Of a stretch of 64,000 bases of DNA, positions 36,601-48,169 are shown in pieces (within the stretch, counting starts at the first letter, position 1; each line of letters begins with the position of its first letter). A model generated the notes under the pieces. That model saw only the letters and a program-made list of their open reading frames with translations, made no database searches and had not been told where the DNA came from. Both the position numbers and the translations under genes were made by a program. The stretch comes from Vitellaria paradoxa. Its lineage: Eukaryota > Streptophyta > Magnoliopsida > Ericales > Sapotaceae. Where the stretch lies: positions 39,642,419 to 39,706,418 of the forward strand of contig CM034239.1 in assembly GCA_019916065.1 (NCBI GenBank). The letters run 5' to 3'.

Positions 36601-38629
36601 AAATTCCATTCAACTCATGTCAAATGAATTCATCATGTGAATCCTACCCCCAACTTAAAATTCACATTGCCCTGAATGTGAGAACCATGAAGCAAATGTG
36701 AGTTTGTAGTGTGCAATAGTAAGCATGATGATGAGCATGAATTAATAGCCTACAAATAAGAGCAAAGCACAAGATAAACTAAGCATGCACCCCTTATTCA
36801 AGCCACTTAAAGCATCACCTAATACACCCCACAACTTAGATTCTATGGCACTCCAAAAAACAACAATTATATACATGGAGTACTAATTTGGAAGTGCAAG
36901 ACTAAATAAAAGGGAAAGGAAGGATATTACCTCAAGAGTTTCCTTATTTGAAGAAAATACACAAACTATACAAGAAAAATGTTAGAATTAAAAGAAAATA
37001 AAAATAAAAGAAAAATAAAACAAGAAAGAGAGTTAGTACAAAGATAAAATAAAAATAAAAGAAAAAATAAGAAAAGAAAAGTTAAACTAACAAGAAATCA
37101 AAAAATAAAGAAAAATATAATATACTGTGTACATAGGTGCTGACGAAAGGGTTATCCAACACTCTCTATTATTATTATTATTATTTTTTTAACTGAAGGC
37201 ATACCAATATCACCCCCAACTTAGTCTCTAGCACTTCTCAACAATAAATAGTATATCCATGAAATACAAAAATTGAAGTACAAAACTAAATAAAGAAAAT
37301 AGTTGAGATATTACCTCAAAACTTTATTCCTTTGAATTAAACTGTACTAGAAGAAAAATAAAACTTCTTTGAGAGAAAAAGGTTAAAATAAACAAATAAA
37401 AGTAAAATAAAAGAAAATAAAATTTAAGCTAGGCAGAAAGAAAACAAAAATAAATAAATAAAATCTAATCTACTAATATACAAGTGTTAATGCAAAGATA
37501 TACTATCCAACTCCTAATCTCTCCCCTCCTTACCAAATGGCGTTAGAAATAAAATATTCTCCATGGGTCCAGAAGGTACCAAGAATGAGTATACTCCTAG
37601 TGTAGAGAACACCGGAGAATGTATGGCTTTGTGGGGATCCTTGAACCACAAATATGGCCTAAAGTTATATGTATATGTGAACATGGAATGTGGTTGTGTG
37701 TTCTCTAGTATCCTCTCAACACCTAAGAAGTGAATACAAACTACCTTTTTGGTCTCCATCACTTTCTCCACATGTGTGGTTAATCTTGGTCAAAAGATGT
37801 TCAATTGCCTTTGTAGGATTCTCAGTTGGTGTTAGGGCACAAGAGAAGAGGTGTGCACCACTCTTACTCTCAGGCCTATCTGTCAAACTCTTAAAGGACG
37901 ATAAAAAAATTCACTTTCATGATAGTCCTATGGGACTAAAGTAGGAACCAAACCATAATTACAATCATACTTCCACTCAAATATAGGGGTCTCAACAAAT
38001 AAGTTATCAAGTGTACTAGCCCTAATAGAAAAAGTTATATCAGAAGTGGTCTCAATGAGTGGTATGATAGAACATGATGAAACTGAAATAACTAGCTCAA
38101 CATTGTACTCCTCTGAACCTATGGCATTAAAGCTCTCAGAATGAGTATTAGGATTTTCCAAGGTCACCTAGGTTGTCAGGGTGGGATGAGCTTCAAGCTC
38201 CATGGTGGTGTTGGTTGGCATGTTCTCTAAGCTCTCAACAAATGAAGTCTCGTGCATGTTAGAATTTGATGCGAACGAGTCTAAGGCTCATTTCCTTCAT
38301 TATCCTAACCATTGTCTGAACAGTCGCTCCCCTCAAAGTTAAAGGATTTTGAATTAAGATCTTCTCGTGCAAAAAACAAAAACCCTAAATTCAGCAGTTT
38401 CAATTTTAGTGATTGGACGAACATAAGGATATGCTGTGGGCTTGAACAATATATCATCTAATATAGAGTCAATATGTGTGTAAGTTTCATGTGTACTAGA
38501 ATCAACTTTTAAATTAATTTATTCTCCATGTTGAGTTTACTCGTAAAGTAACTTAAAAAAATCTCATGCCAATTCCAGAGTAAAGTCAAGAAACTTACCC
38601 TCGGATAACTGAAATTGCATTTGAAAATG
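33601..38629 (-). mobile_element. Retroelement-like region without intact genes
   Basis: A long, less AT-rich stretch with no convincing gene. CCCAACTTA recurs at 34981, 36649 and 37216. The first two are followed by hairpins: CATTGCTAG-TCC-CTAGCAATG at 34992-35012 and TCACATT-GCCCTG-AATGTGA at 36662-36681. On the minus strand this reads as a hairpin followed by TTAAGTTGGG, a pattern I associate with non-coding parts of plant Ty3/gypsy elements. Minus-strand frames at 37514-37771 and 37928-38167 have no recognisable domain. LTRs were not located. Confidence 0.35.
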
Positions 38630-39219
38630 TAATTTTGTTTACAATTATTAAGCTTTTATTAGAAAATATCTAATTTTATTAGTTTTAAAATAATTAATTG
38701 AATTTAATAAATATATTTCATATTAATTTAATTAATTAGATTAATTAAATCAATCAATTATTTATTAAAAATCATTTAATTCAATAAATATAAAATATAT
38801 AAAATTACATTTTAATTATATTATTTATTAAAAGTAATTTAAAAACATATTTCATATAAATAATAATAATTAATTAATTTAGTTTATTATTTATTAAAAA
38901 TAATTTGATAATATATATATTATATATTAATTTAATTAATTGAATTTAATTATATTATTTATTAAAATAATTTATTTTAATAAATATTTGAATAAAAAAT
39001 TTATCTTAATATAACGTAACAAAAATAGATAAAGTTTTAAATTGACAAAATATTTGTAACAAAAAAATAGAGTGAAAACACTTTTTTTTTATATTTTTCT
39101 GTTTAAGTTTTTAATTTTTTTGAAAACAAAGAAACATGAGCAAATTTAACAAATATGTTTCTGTTGTGAGTTTACGAAATTTTAAAAACATAAACGGAAA
39201 AACAGAAAACAAAAATATT
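38630..39219. mobile_element. AT-rich non-autonomous element remnant
   Basis: Composition and word content (AATTTAATTAATTAGATTAATTAAAT, ATTATTTATTAAAA) match the interior of the 30728-31806 element. The element appears to continue beyond the inserted SINE to about 39420 (...ATATTACCAAATAGAACC). No coding sequence. Confidence 0.4.
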
Positions 39220-39389
39220 TTTTTTTTTGGATATCTCAGGTATTCGGTCTAATTTGCGTGCATCTCGACTAATTCCTGAGACCCTAAATTAACGACCGGG
39301 TGAACCTCCAGTGGCCCTAAGGAGACTTAAACTAGTGATTACTAAGAAGTAAATCTAATATCTTATCCGTTAAACTAACCCTCATGATT
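39220..39389 (-). mobile_element. Au-type SINE
   Basis: tRNA-derived short retroposon copied by LINE machinery. On the minus strand it starts TCATGAGGGTTAGTTTAACGG, with a TTTAAGTCTCC B-box-like site, then GGTTCACCCGGTCGTTAATT and AATTAGTCGAGATGCACGC, the hallmark 3' part of Au SINEs, ending in an A tail. Near-identical target duplications of about 15 bp (AGAAAACAAAATATT) lie at 39204-39219 (one extra A) and 39390-39404. Confidence 0.8.
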
Positions 39390-39589
39390 AGAAAACAAAA
39401 TATTACCAAATAGAACCTTCATAGTTTTGTCTAATTTTGTACTTTAATCATGAGTAGATAAATTATTGATACATAATATCGAGATAGAGATATAAATGGT
39501 TTTCACCTAGTACACGGGCATAAATATAATTACTCCTTAAAATTAAAGTTTTTTATTTTATTTTATTTTATTTTTTGGGAGTCAAGCTC

Positions 39590-40560
39590 ATTCACCATTC
39601 TGTGAGGCCAGTTCACCAATTCTCTTACGGTCCACGTGGCATTTCACACTCCAATTTCAGTGTGCTTCCCCTCGGTTGAAACTCAGCAATTGCTATGAGA
39701 AAATTAGTGCTGGACCAAACATGCTGCCGTTTCGAACAAAAATCCCCGATTTAAATTACTTGTTAGGATGAATTTTGTATTCTATATATGTCAAATTTTT
39801 AGTTATACGGGTTCGTTCTAATGGATCATTTGATTTTGTTGGAATGATTTTTGTTAAAAAAAAATTAAAATTTTAAAATAAATACACCCAAAAATAAAAA
39901 TAATTAAACATTTATATTTTTTTATTTTACAATTTTATGCATGTGTATATATATATATATATATTTGTTTCTCAAGTAGCCCTATAACGCCAACGGAGAA
40001 ATGTGGAATCCATCTGGGCGTGGTCGAAAGTGACCGTCACCAAAACTTCTTTGGTCCAATAGTCAGTTAAAAGAAGACTGCTTTTTTTTTTAAAATAACA
40101 AATGGGTCTTGACATGACCACAAAAAAATAAAATAAAAAAAGGGGTCCGATTTGGGTTAATGTTTTAAATTACTTTTTTAACAAAATTTCTAAAATTTAA
40201 AAAAATAATTATTAAAGTTTGAAAATTTTTATTTTTATTTGGTCCTTACAAAAACAGTAAATAAATAAATATTTGTCTATAAATTTTTTGACAAAATTTC
40301 AAGAGGAATGAGATAGTTTTTATTTTTTAAAACAGTACTTAAATTTCATGAAACAAAACAAATTACTCTCGAAGTAATCAAAGCTTAAGTTATTAGTTTC
40401 GAGTATGATGTTGCTATATTAAAGCGATCACGACAAAATGAACTCTATAATTGCTTCGTGCAAGTGGGGCTATGGTCCGCCTTCTCGATGAAAGAAAAAT
40501 GAATAAAGGCACAAAACACTCTACCAACCATGCGTCATCTTCTCAATAATTGCCTATTTT
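39590..40560. repeat. Duplicated segment, second copy (partner at 30296-32500)
   Basis: Paralogous to 30296-32500 but lacks the 1.1-kb insertion. 39720-40000 does not align with the partner, so each copy has its own history. An (AT)n tract is at 39945-39963. Confidence 0.7.
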
Positions 40561-41499
40561 ATTAGGAAATCGAGACCTTTTTTGGTTGGGAATCCTTTGC
40601 TCGCCTGTTGTGTACACCATGTGATACTTACTAATTTAAAAAAAAAAAAAAAAAAACAGACAGGAAGTTTAGCGAGAAACCTCCGCCTGCCTTTCTGGAC
40701 TTTCATGCGGAGGAACCTTTCCTTACTAATGCTTGCCTGCCTTTTTAGACCTTTCGGCTCATTTTTATTTTTAAACTTTTTATCAAAAAGATATTTTAAA
40801 TTGTAGCGATGAAAGTTTGTCCCACAAAAATATGTTCGGCGTGGTTTTGGTATCAATAAATTAGTTTATCTGTTTTCAGTTTATTTTCATTTAATATGAC
40901 TTTTTTTTAATGAAATTTGAATTTTTTATAGTGATTTGTAAGTGTATTAATCGCATCTATTAAAAAATAAAAAATTTTCGTTCAATTTAAAAAAGTTAAA
41001 AAATTCAAAAATTCAAATTTTTTCTAGCCTCTTTTTTAAGCGGAACATGAATTTTTCAAATTTTAATAATTTTTTTTTATCAATGTGATTAACATGTCTA
41101 AAAAATACTAAATAGAAAAAAAAATTGATTAAAAAACTATATAAAACAAAAATAAACTAACCTAAGTCTATTTGCAAAAAATCCTATTACGTACAGTGTA
41201 AGCGAGGAAATGTTGGACCACATCCTTTTACTAATAAGCAAGTAAGGGATTGACAGACTAGAATGACTTTTAATACTTAGCCTTTGATTAGTGGGCAAGA
41301 AAGGGATCGAGGGCGATCTTCGTCAATTATTTGGGTCATAATCTTGAAAGTTTAAACATTGATTAACAACATTAGTACCTTATTTTTTTTTTCTAAAAAT
41401 AATACCGAATTGCAATGCATGTGAACTACCCATTTATTTTTTTATTTTGTTTTTAATTTTCTAATTTCCTAGTTCATACAGTTGTATAGTGTGTACTAC
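40561..41499. other. Intergenic, no gene identified
   Basis: Overlapping short frames at 40554-40856 (minus) and 40582-40806 (plus) straddle a T/A tract and have no recognisable domain. The rest is AT-rich. Confidence 0.4.
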
Positions 41500-41960
41500 T
41501 CATTTAAAAAGATGATATAACCTATGGTTGTATACAATTATGACAACACAAGAATAAGAATAACAAATTCAAAATTTTACATCAATTGAGTATTAAAATT
41601 TGAACGGATGAGTTTTCCAAATCACTTGCAGTATTGGCAAATCTCATGATTTTCACAGTGCCTAGCAAATGGCTTGAACCTAAAAACTTCATAATCCAAA
41701 GAAAGTATTGGAGGAGAAAACAGTTTTGTCGCAAGAATAATTATCTAAGGTCAATGCCTTCGGTTTGAGGACCAACATAGGGGAATGGATTTCATTTTTT
41801 TTTTTAATTTTTACAAGCATGTTTTTCTTGTTTTCAACCAAAAAAGGACTGTATGTGCACCAAAAACTATATAACTTCTTCAGTTATATATATATTTATA
41901 TGTAATTTAAACACAAAGGAGGGCCTTCTATTTATTTATTTGCTGGGTATTAAGTTGGAT
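41500..41960. repeat. Second duplicated pair, copy 1 (partner at 48170-48740)
   Basis: Starts CATTTAAAAAGATGA and shares AAATCACTTGCA.TA.TG.CAAATCTCA, AACTTCATAATCC, GAGGACCAACA and ACTTCTTCAGTTATA with 48170-48740 in the same order and orientation. Non-coding. Confidence 0.75.
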
Positions 41961-43334
41961 TATATATAATTGGACTAGAATATTATAAACTGCTAATACT
42001 AAAAAAATTTTTAATCCACAATTTTACTTGAACTGGAGTTCACCTTACCTTGTATATTCCTCCGCCCATGGCCATGAGCTGTACTCCCAGAGCAGCAGTC
42101 TCTTGAACACTGTGAATTATGGCAAGTAACTTATTAAAATTACCAAAAAAACCACCATTGGGACTGTCGAAACTAGGGCCATTTATCCCCTCCAATCCAT
42201 ACTATATTATTAGTTGCTAATTGACAACTTGGAAGAGTAATTACTTCTTTTTTTTTTTAATTGATGCGGACATTATTAATGCCAAATTGACAACTCCACG
42301 AGGGTCCTAAATTAGCATGTGAATGATTAATCTCGAGAGATAAATTAGCATGTGAATGACAACCATGAAAATCAAATAAATTGATGGGTAATGATTTTTG
42401 TTCAATTCATTGCCAGATAACAAAGTGGATCAATACCTTTAACTATCAATATTTTAACTGTACGATGAGCAAAACAGGAACTAAAGCTTGTGACCTGGAA
42501 CCTGACAGCTTTCCCTCGTTAAAGGATTTTTTTTTTTTTTTTTTTATAGCCGTCAAAGTTCATTTTTAGTTTACTCTCAGGGATCAATACACCTAAACAA
42601 CATTTTAACTATAACAAGCAAAACAAAGGAACCAAAACTTATATTTATTCACAAAGAAAAACTTATATTGGTGCAGAAAATGTATTTTTTCATTATTAAC
42701 AAAAGTAAACTGAAGAAAAAAAAATGCAGCTATAACACTAGCATACATAATTGCAAAGGGTAAATTCAAATAATGACAAGCTATGAGTGTCTAGACGCAT
42801 CAAATTTAAAAAGAAGAATGATTCAAGATGCCATTTTCTGGTATTAATCATCTGATGGGACATGAAGAAGTTACAAAAAGCTTGCCATTTGCTTTAGTTC
42901 CACAAAGCATAAGCCTAGGTGTTGGAGGTTGGTTTCCGATTTTCTATTCCATTTACACAAGTTCAACTTTTTTTGGGGGGGTTGGGGGGCGGGGGTAAAA
43001 TTCACAGGCCATTGTTACTCTGTTTGATGACTTCGAAATTCAGAATGATCTCATAGCACGTTCAACCCAGATGATATCGCAGCACACTGGAGCAGTAATC
43101 TTATCTGCATTCATTCGCATGACCAACAACCTCAGCAGTAAGACAACATTTTACTAATCAACTTAATCCAATTCAATAAAACTTTAGTCCCAAATACAGC
43201 ATTTTACCATGAGCAAAAATACATACAACTGTCCACTGCAGCACTTGTACAAAATATAGTCAGCCAAACCCAACCTCCATTGAAGATGTACTCATACAAT
43301 TAACTATATAATACTTGTTAAGCCGACAACTATC
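41961..43334. other. Intergenic with G-rich tract
   Basis: No gene recognised. A G-rich run at 42975-42995 (GGGGGGG, GGGGGG and GGGGG separated by TT and C) could form a G-quadruplex. AATTAGCATGTGAATGA is directly repeated at 42312 and 42343. Confidence 0.4.
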
Positions 43335-43630
43335 CCAAAAGCTTAAGTTGCAAGAAAATGGAGCAATGTATATCAAGCTAACTTAACACCTCACTCACGT
43401 GCGACTGCTACTCACATGTGGACTGGACAAACAAGCGAATTGAACCAAACAACGAACACAAACACAAACAAAACAAAGTGCACAAAAATAAACATTAATA
43501 ATGAAACTTGAACTCAGGACCTCTTGGAACCAGATTTATGATACCATATACCATCTTCAGTCACCAACCACCACAAAAGCTTAAGTTCTTAAAAAACCGT
43601 TCCAACAATGTATATCAAGCTAACTTATCA
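43335..43630. repeat. Short element flanked by about 55-bp direct repeats
   Basis: AAAGCTTAAGTT...CAATGTATATCAAGCTAACTTA occurs at 43338-43386 and again at 43575-43627, enclosing about 190 bp. The enclosed part has GAACTCAGGACCTC (the inverse resembles a B-box-like GAGTTCAAG). It could be a small solo or terminal-repeat element; no coding sequence. Confidence 0.5.
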
Positions 43631-44500
43631 CTACCACTCCTTGCAATATAAGAATATGTACCATTTATGATGAAAACATATAATTAGAAAATTCCACAAA
43701 GAAAGGGAGAAAAAAAAATGCTCTATAAGCAACTGCCATGCAGAAGAACTACATATGGTAATATATTTTTCAATTAGGAAGCATGGACACTTTAAAATAG
43801 GTGCCATATTTGTATGCAACACGTATCAAACATACAGATTTCTCAACACTCCAAAATATGTGACGAACACACCAGCATGTCCTATTATTTTATCGTTTTT
43901 CTTCAAATATATTATTAAAAAAAATTTTAATTTGAGTACCCCAAATTCCCAAAATTATAAAATCTTATATTTTGTTATGTTTTATATATTGAATTATATA
44001 TTAAATTATTTTAGTTGTGAATGTTTTTTTATATATAATTAATAAAAATATACAAAATTCATATTTTTGTCCATATCCCTGCCATGTTCATAATCTCAAT
44101 TTTTTTTTTTTAAATTGTTGTATTTGTGTTCATACTGTATCGTATCAGTATTTCGTATCTTTATCCATGTTTCTTAGTACTTCAGGGTTCAAGTTACAAA
44201 GCTGGATGAAAGCATCAATTTTGGCAGGAAAATCTGGCCAGGAAGATTCTCAAGAGTATTCCAACCTCATATTCAATATTCTGAAATACACAGTTTTAAG
44301 ACAACTTACAGTCAGGTTGCAATTTAGTTTCATTTGAAGTCAACTGATAAATTATAACTTGCTATAATTGAACTAGATTTAAGGATCAAGTCAATGCTTT
44401 TGACTTACAATGAAAGAGGCTCAAATTCAGTTGTGAACATCTTTTCCAGAGTCTGCCAGAATTAATGAATAAATTTTTATCTACAACATTGAATACAATC
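43631..44500. other. Intergenic, no gene identified
   Basis: AT-rich, with short frames of no recognisable family (43755-44042, 44017-44337). Confidence 0.4.
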
Positions 44501-44502
44501 AT

Positions 44503-44595
44503 ATTAAGACAAGGCAACCGTATGCACAAGCCTCCCACATTGCGAGGTCTGGGGAGGTTCAAATAAACAGGAACTTACATTTAGCATGTATAACT
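44503..44595 (-). mobile_element. SINE 3'-end remnant
   Basis: On the minus strand, ACCTCCCCAGACCTCGCA then TGTGGGAGGCTTGTGCA matches the general plan of the 3' part of plant tRNA-derived SINEs of the TS/Sol type (CCCCAGACC...GGGAGC..GTGCAC). The A- and B-box part is not recognisable. Confidence 0.5.
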
Positions 44596-45430
44596 CGATG
44601 ATTTTACACAATCCTAGTCTCCTGTATACTAATAGTGAAAATATTCTTCTTTCAAAAAAGTGAAAATATTCTACACGCTTGTCATACATTCCCGTGCCTA
44701 AACAAATTGTCTTCAAATGGCGAGATCAATTTTCTTAGGGAAAGCTCTTAAAAAAAATGATCTTTGATGGAAAAAGGAAAAACATAACCATTAGAAATAA
44801 GAATTTAGACAGAATGTTATTTTAAAACCATCAAAATCACAAGGTGTATCCCCACTCTTCATGCAGGAGTGAGAAAATCTACACATGAGAGGGTTGACAT
44901 AATTTCCGGTGAGTGGCAAATATACTCTTAATTCTCCCTTCTCAATAAGGAGGGTGATTGACAAGTTAGCTTATGTAAAAGCCTTGACAAAGGTGGGGAA
45001 AATAGAGAACCCACAAGGCACTCAGTGAAATAAGCAAAAACCTTTGGCACTCAGTAAAATAAAGCAAAAACCTTTCTTTTTTCCTTTTTTTTTTTTGTGT
45101 GCGCGCGTGTGTGTCTTTTATTTTCATCTAACTGAAAATACCCTAGAAGGAAAAAAATCCAATTAACAATGCAGTTAACAAGAAGATTTGGAGTCGAGAT
45201 CTTATATCATAGTGACTCTTGAGACACTCAAAATCTATGTCAACAACAGTGCACAATATCAGAATCAACAATGAAATTACTATTATTATTATCAATAGTG
45301 AAATTATTGGTAATGCAATGTGGCTATTTTAATGCGATTTATTTCTCATGGATATATTAGCAACTCTTCTTAGAAAAAGTTTGATTGTGAGTAATTGTTA
45401 GGGATTTTACTAGAGTTGGCAATCCATAGT
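44596..45430. other. Intergenic, no gene identified
   Basis: No gene. A T tract followed by alternating GTGCGCGCGTGTGTGT is at 45084-45115. CACTCAGT(G/A)AAATAA.GCAAAAACCTTT is directly repeated at 45019 and 45050. Confidence 0.4.
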
Positions 45431-45432
45431 CA

Positions 45433-45510
45433 AAGTAGAATTCTATTCTTTGTAAACTTAGACGTAGAAATAAGTAGAATTCTATTCTTTGTAAACTTAG
45501 AAGTAGGTTA
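45433..45510 (+). repeat. 39-bp tandem duplication
   Basis: AAGTAGAATTCTATTCTTTG followed by TAAACTTAGA(C/A)GTAG occurs twice with a 39-base period starting at 45433 and 45472. It lies at the left of the LTR-like stretch. Confidence 0.75.
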
Positions 45511-46215
45511 AGGTGTTTCGAAGATAGAACGAACTATGTATTAGACCTTAGAATAAATCAAAGGAACTCTAGAAAAACTGCAATACAGTTTCCCAAGAAA
45601 GTTGTAGGAACAGTGCAGGAAGAGCATGGAATAGCCGCTCTAATTCACAAGAAGGTATCAAGGGGGGTATTTTTTGACTTGGGCCATGCGAGTAGAGCGC
45701 TTGATAGATGTGGGTAGCCGCAGGAAGATCACACTGGCAAGCATTGGGTTTGCAGATTTAAGACTGTGTTTCAGAAGCCATGTGTGTATCAAATTTCGTG
45801 CTCTATATATTGTGAGATGCATTTAGGGCTTTCCGCAAATAGAGATAACATTGAAGCGCAAAAAGATTTCATAGATTATAGATTTCTCTCAATACTTAGC
45901 CACATAAAGTTCATACATTGTGTGTGCATGATTCGAATAGAAGGAGTTCGAATCAAGTGTATTGTGGATTCAACGTGCCACCGAAGATTCGGTTTATCTT
46001 CGAGGATTCTAAGATGGTGTCTTTCACTTGGAGATTGGTGCATCGTGGATTCACACAAAAGATAAACAAAATAGAGTTCTCCAATCGAGTCTATCAAGAG
46101 GTTCTACACAACCAAACGTTTTGTATAGGGAAAGATTCGAAGTTTTTTCCTGGTTTAGATTTTCCTCATTAAAATCTGTGTCTTTATATTTACTGTTTTG
46201 TGCTTGTGCTTGCAC
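45511..46215 (+). mobile_element. Copia-like LTR fragment
   Basis: The order of features resembles the R-U5 part of a plant Ty1/copia LTR: a TATA-like CTCTATATATTGTGAG near 45800, repeated GATTC/TCGAAT-rich words, then GGGAAAGATTCGAAG, TTTTTCCTGG and ATTAAAATCTGTGTC, ending in T/G-rich sequence. Borders and a second LTR were not found. Overlapping short frames on both strands are not genes. Confidence 0.4.
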
Positions 46216-46505
46216 TTGCAATTGTTTGTGTTTTTTTAGATGGTATAGATGCTTTAGAGAAGATAAGCAAGCTTGGAAAGCAAACAAAAATTGCTGAAGC
46301 TTGCTTCTGGCAGTGGAATAACTCTCGATCTTGAGGATGAATTTTATTCAACTAATGAGGTAGGGCCAATATAATAAGATAATAACGGCAATGACAACAA
46401 AATTATTGTGATAACCCCGACTCACTGGTATCATAGGTTGAGTCTCACATCAGAAGCCTAAGCAGAAGATCTTATGTATATATGTAGAACACATGAACCT
46501 AATTG

Positions 46506-46862
46506 TAACCTTCTTAGTTAGCCCTTTTGGGGAGCTCTCATGGTTATTATGTATGGTCTCGATGCCAATCCATTCATGTGATCATATGGACTCGGGGGCA
46601 CTGCACCATAGTGTTACATGAACTAATTTTAACCTTCTTAGTTAGCCCTTTCGGGGAGCTCTCATGGTTATTATGTATGGTCTCGATGCCAATCCATTCA
46701 TGTGATCATATGGACTCGGGGGCACTGCACCATAGTGTTACATGAACTAATTTTAACCTTCTTAGTTAGCCCTTTCGGGGAGCTCTCATGGTTATTATGT
46801 ATGGTCTCGATGCCAATTTATTCATGTGATCATATGGACTCGGGGGCACTGCACCATAGGGT
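46506..46862 (+). repeat. 124-bp tandem repeat, three copies
   Basis: Units start TAACCTTCTTAGTTAGCCC at 46506, 46630 and 46754, an exact 124-base period, and are almost identical. The third ends at GCACCATAG. A diverged relative lies at 47007-47055 (CATGAACCCAATTGTCACCC, then GGCTAGCCCTTTTGGAGAGCT), and part of a unit precedes the first (CATGAACCTAATTG at 46492). Low divergence suggests recent expansion. Confidence 0.9.
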
Positions 46863-47214
46863 TTGCTTTATGATTGTGAAACCCTCACAAGAACATGAGG
46901 TGTTAAATGGCAGGTGAAGAGATTATGACGACCTGACCAGCGCTAGTGTGTGTTGGATTTCCACATCGAAAGTGTAAGCAAGGGATTTGGGTAAATACGT
47001 AAGAGCCATGAACCCAATTGTCACCCCCTTGGCTAGCCCTTTTGGAGAGCTCCAATGCTTGTTACAATTAGTGACTTCAATAAAAATATTCAATATCTAA
47101 TTCCACAAAGCCACCATCTTTTTGACGAAATGAGGCATTAACATAGAGGAACAGCTTCCACCTAATGAAATGGCTAAGCTTAATGGTCCTCGGTGTGACA
47201 CCCATTATTTTCCT
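46863..47214 (+). other. Repeat-associated intergenic DNA
   Basis: Contains GTGTTGGATTTCCACATCG and AGAGCCATGAACCC, which resemble phrases at 46430-46500 (GAGTCTCACATCAGAAG...CATGAACC). The two flank the tandem repeat and may be pieces of one element. No gene. Confidence 0.35.
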
Positions 47215-47850
47215 GAAGAGAAACACAGCAGGAGAAATTCTCTGAATCAATGAAAGCTAGGAAGAAGTATAGAGATGTACCTGCTGCAGCCCAAGAGGCT
47301 TTTGAATCAGCCACTTATGCAGCAGCAGCTGCTGTCGAACTATAAACCAGAAATCCCTGGATGAAGACACTGACAACCATAAGAATTTCAACCTTAAGCC
47401 AGATATTGCAGTAACTTCTGGTGGATCATCAGGTTTTAAGAAACTTGATGTCTATAGGGATGCAGCTTCAGAGAACTTCAGAGCCTCAGCCCGAGGATTG
47501 GGTTTCAACAATATCCATCCTATTAATCTTCTATTTTGAGTCAGAAGGTGGAGACATGAAACAAAACAGCAAAAGGTAATATAAAAGAATTGGAAAGGAG
47601 AAATAAGAAAGGAGGTATAGGGAGAACATTTTCCGGTTCAAGTTCAAAACCAGACATTGACAATCGGTACGACAGGGAAGTAAATTCAATACTAAATCAG
47701 ACCTCATCACCACCTGAGGAAATAATTTTTGATGAAAGTGACGATGATACTGGGGAAATTCCAAAAAGCATACCATGGCCCCAAAGGACCATCACTTGAG
47801 CTCAGAAGAGAGTTCTAACTTACCAAGCAACAAGTTCCTAAAAACCACAT
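47215..47850 (+). pseudogene. IST1-like gene copy, degenerate
   Basis: IST1-like proteins regulate Vps4 and ESCRT-III disassembly at multivesicular bodies. Here 47223-47342 reads QEKFSESMKARKKYRDVP then AAAQEAFESATYAAAAAVEL, a signature of the plant family's central helical region, and ends in a stop at 47343. In the next frame, sequence from 47348 continues QKSLDEDTDNHKNFNL and on to ARGLGFNNIHP. A third stretch at 47578-47799 contains GNIKELERRNKKGG, RYDREVNSILNQ and FDESDDDTGEIP. A last piece is near 47785-47847 (HHLSSEESSNLPS). At least three frame breaks, no N-terminal IST1 domain and no visible introns suggest a truncated copy, possibly processed or captured. The family call rests mainly on the Ala-rich block. 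Confidence 0.6.
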
Positions 47851-48169
47851 AGCATAATGCAGTTGCAGATGAAAGCCTATCAGACAAGAAGGGACACAAA
47901 CTTCATCATCAATCTCTGAAATGGAAACGAGTCAAATAACTAAGCCCTCGAGCTGATCTCATGACATTTTGCAGAAGGAATATCTGTGTTATTACTTGCA
48001 CATTGCTTGAATGCCAAGAAGCATTTTATCCCAGGCATGCACACACACAGATAAGACAACAACTGCAATAATTGGTACACAGGTACACTGGGACTACAAC
48101 ATAGGTGAGAGCAGTGAAAACCATTTTCTTCTTCTTCCCTCAAAATAAGTTAAAACAGGTTGATATCTT
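47851..48169. other. Downstream flank of the IST1-like copy
   Basis: No gene seen. It includes a GCATGCACACACACAG stretch and no recognisable coding sequence. Confidence 0.4.

Noticed and set aside
45766..46297. Several overlapping frames of 70-100 codons on both strands.
   Set aside because: They overlap each other within an LTR-like stretch and show no domain.
46527..46917. Two frames of about 72 codons.
   Set aside because: They are translations of the 124-bp tandem repeat, not genes.
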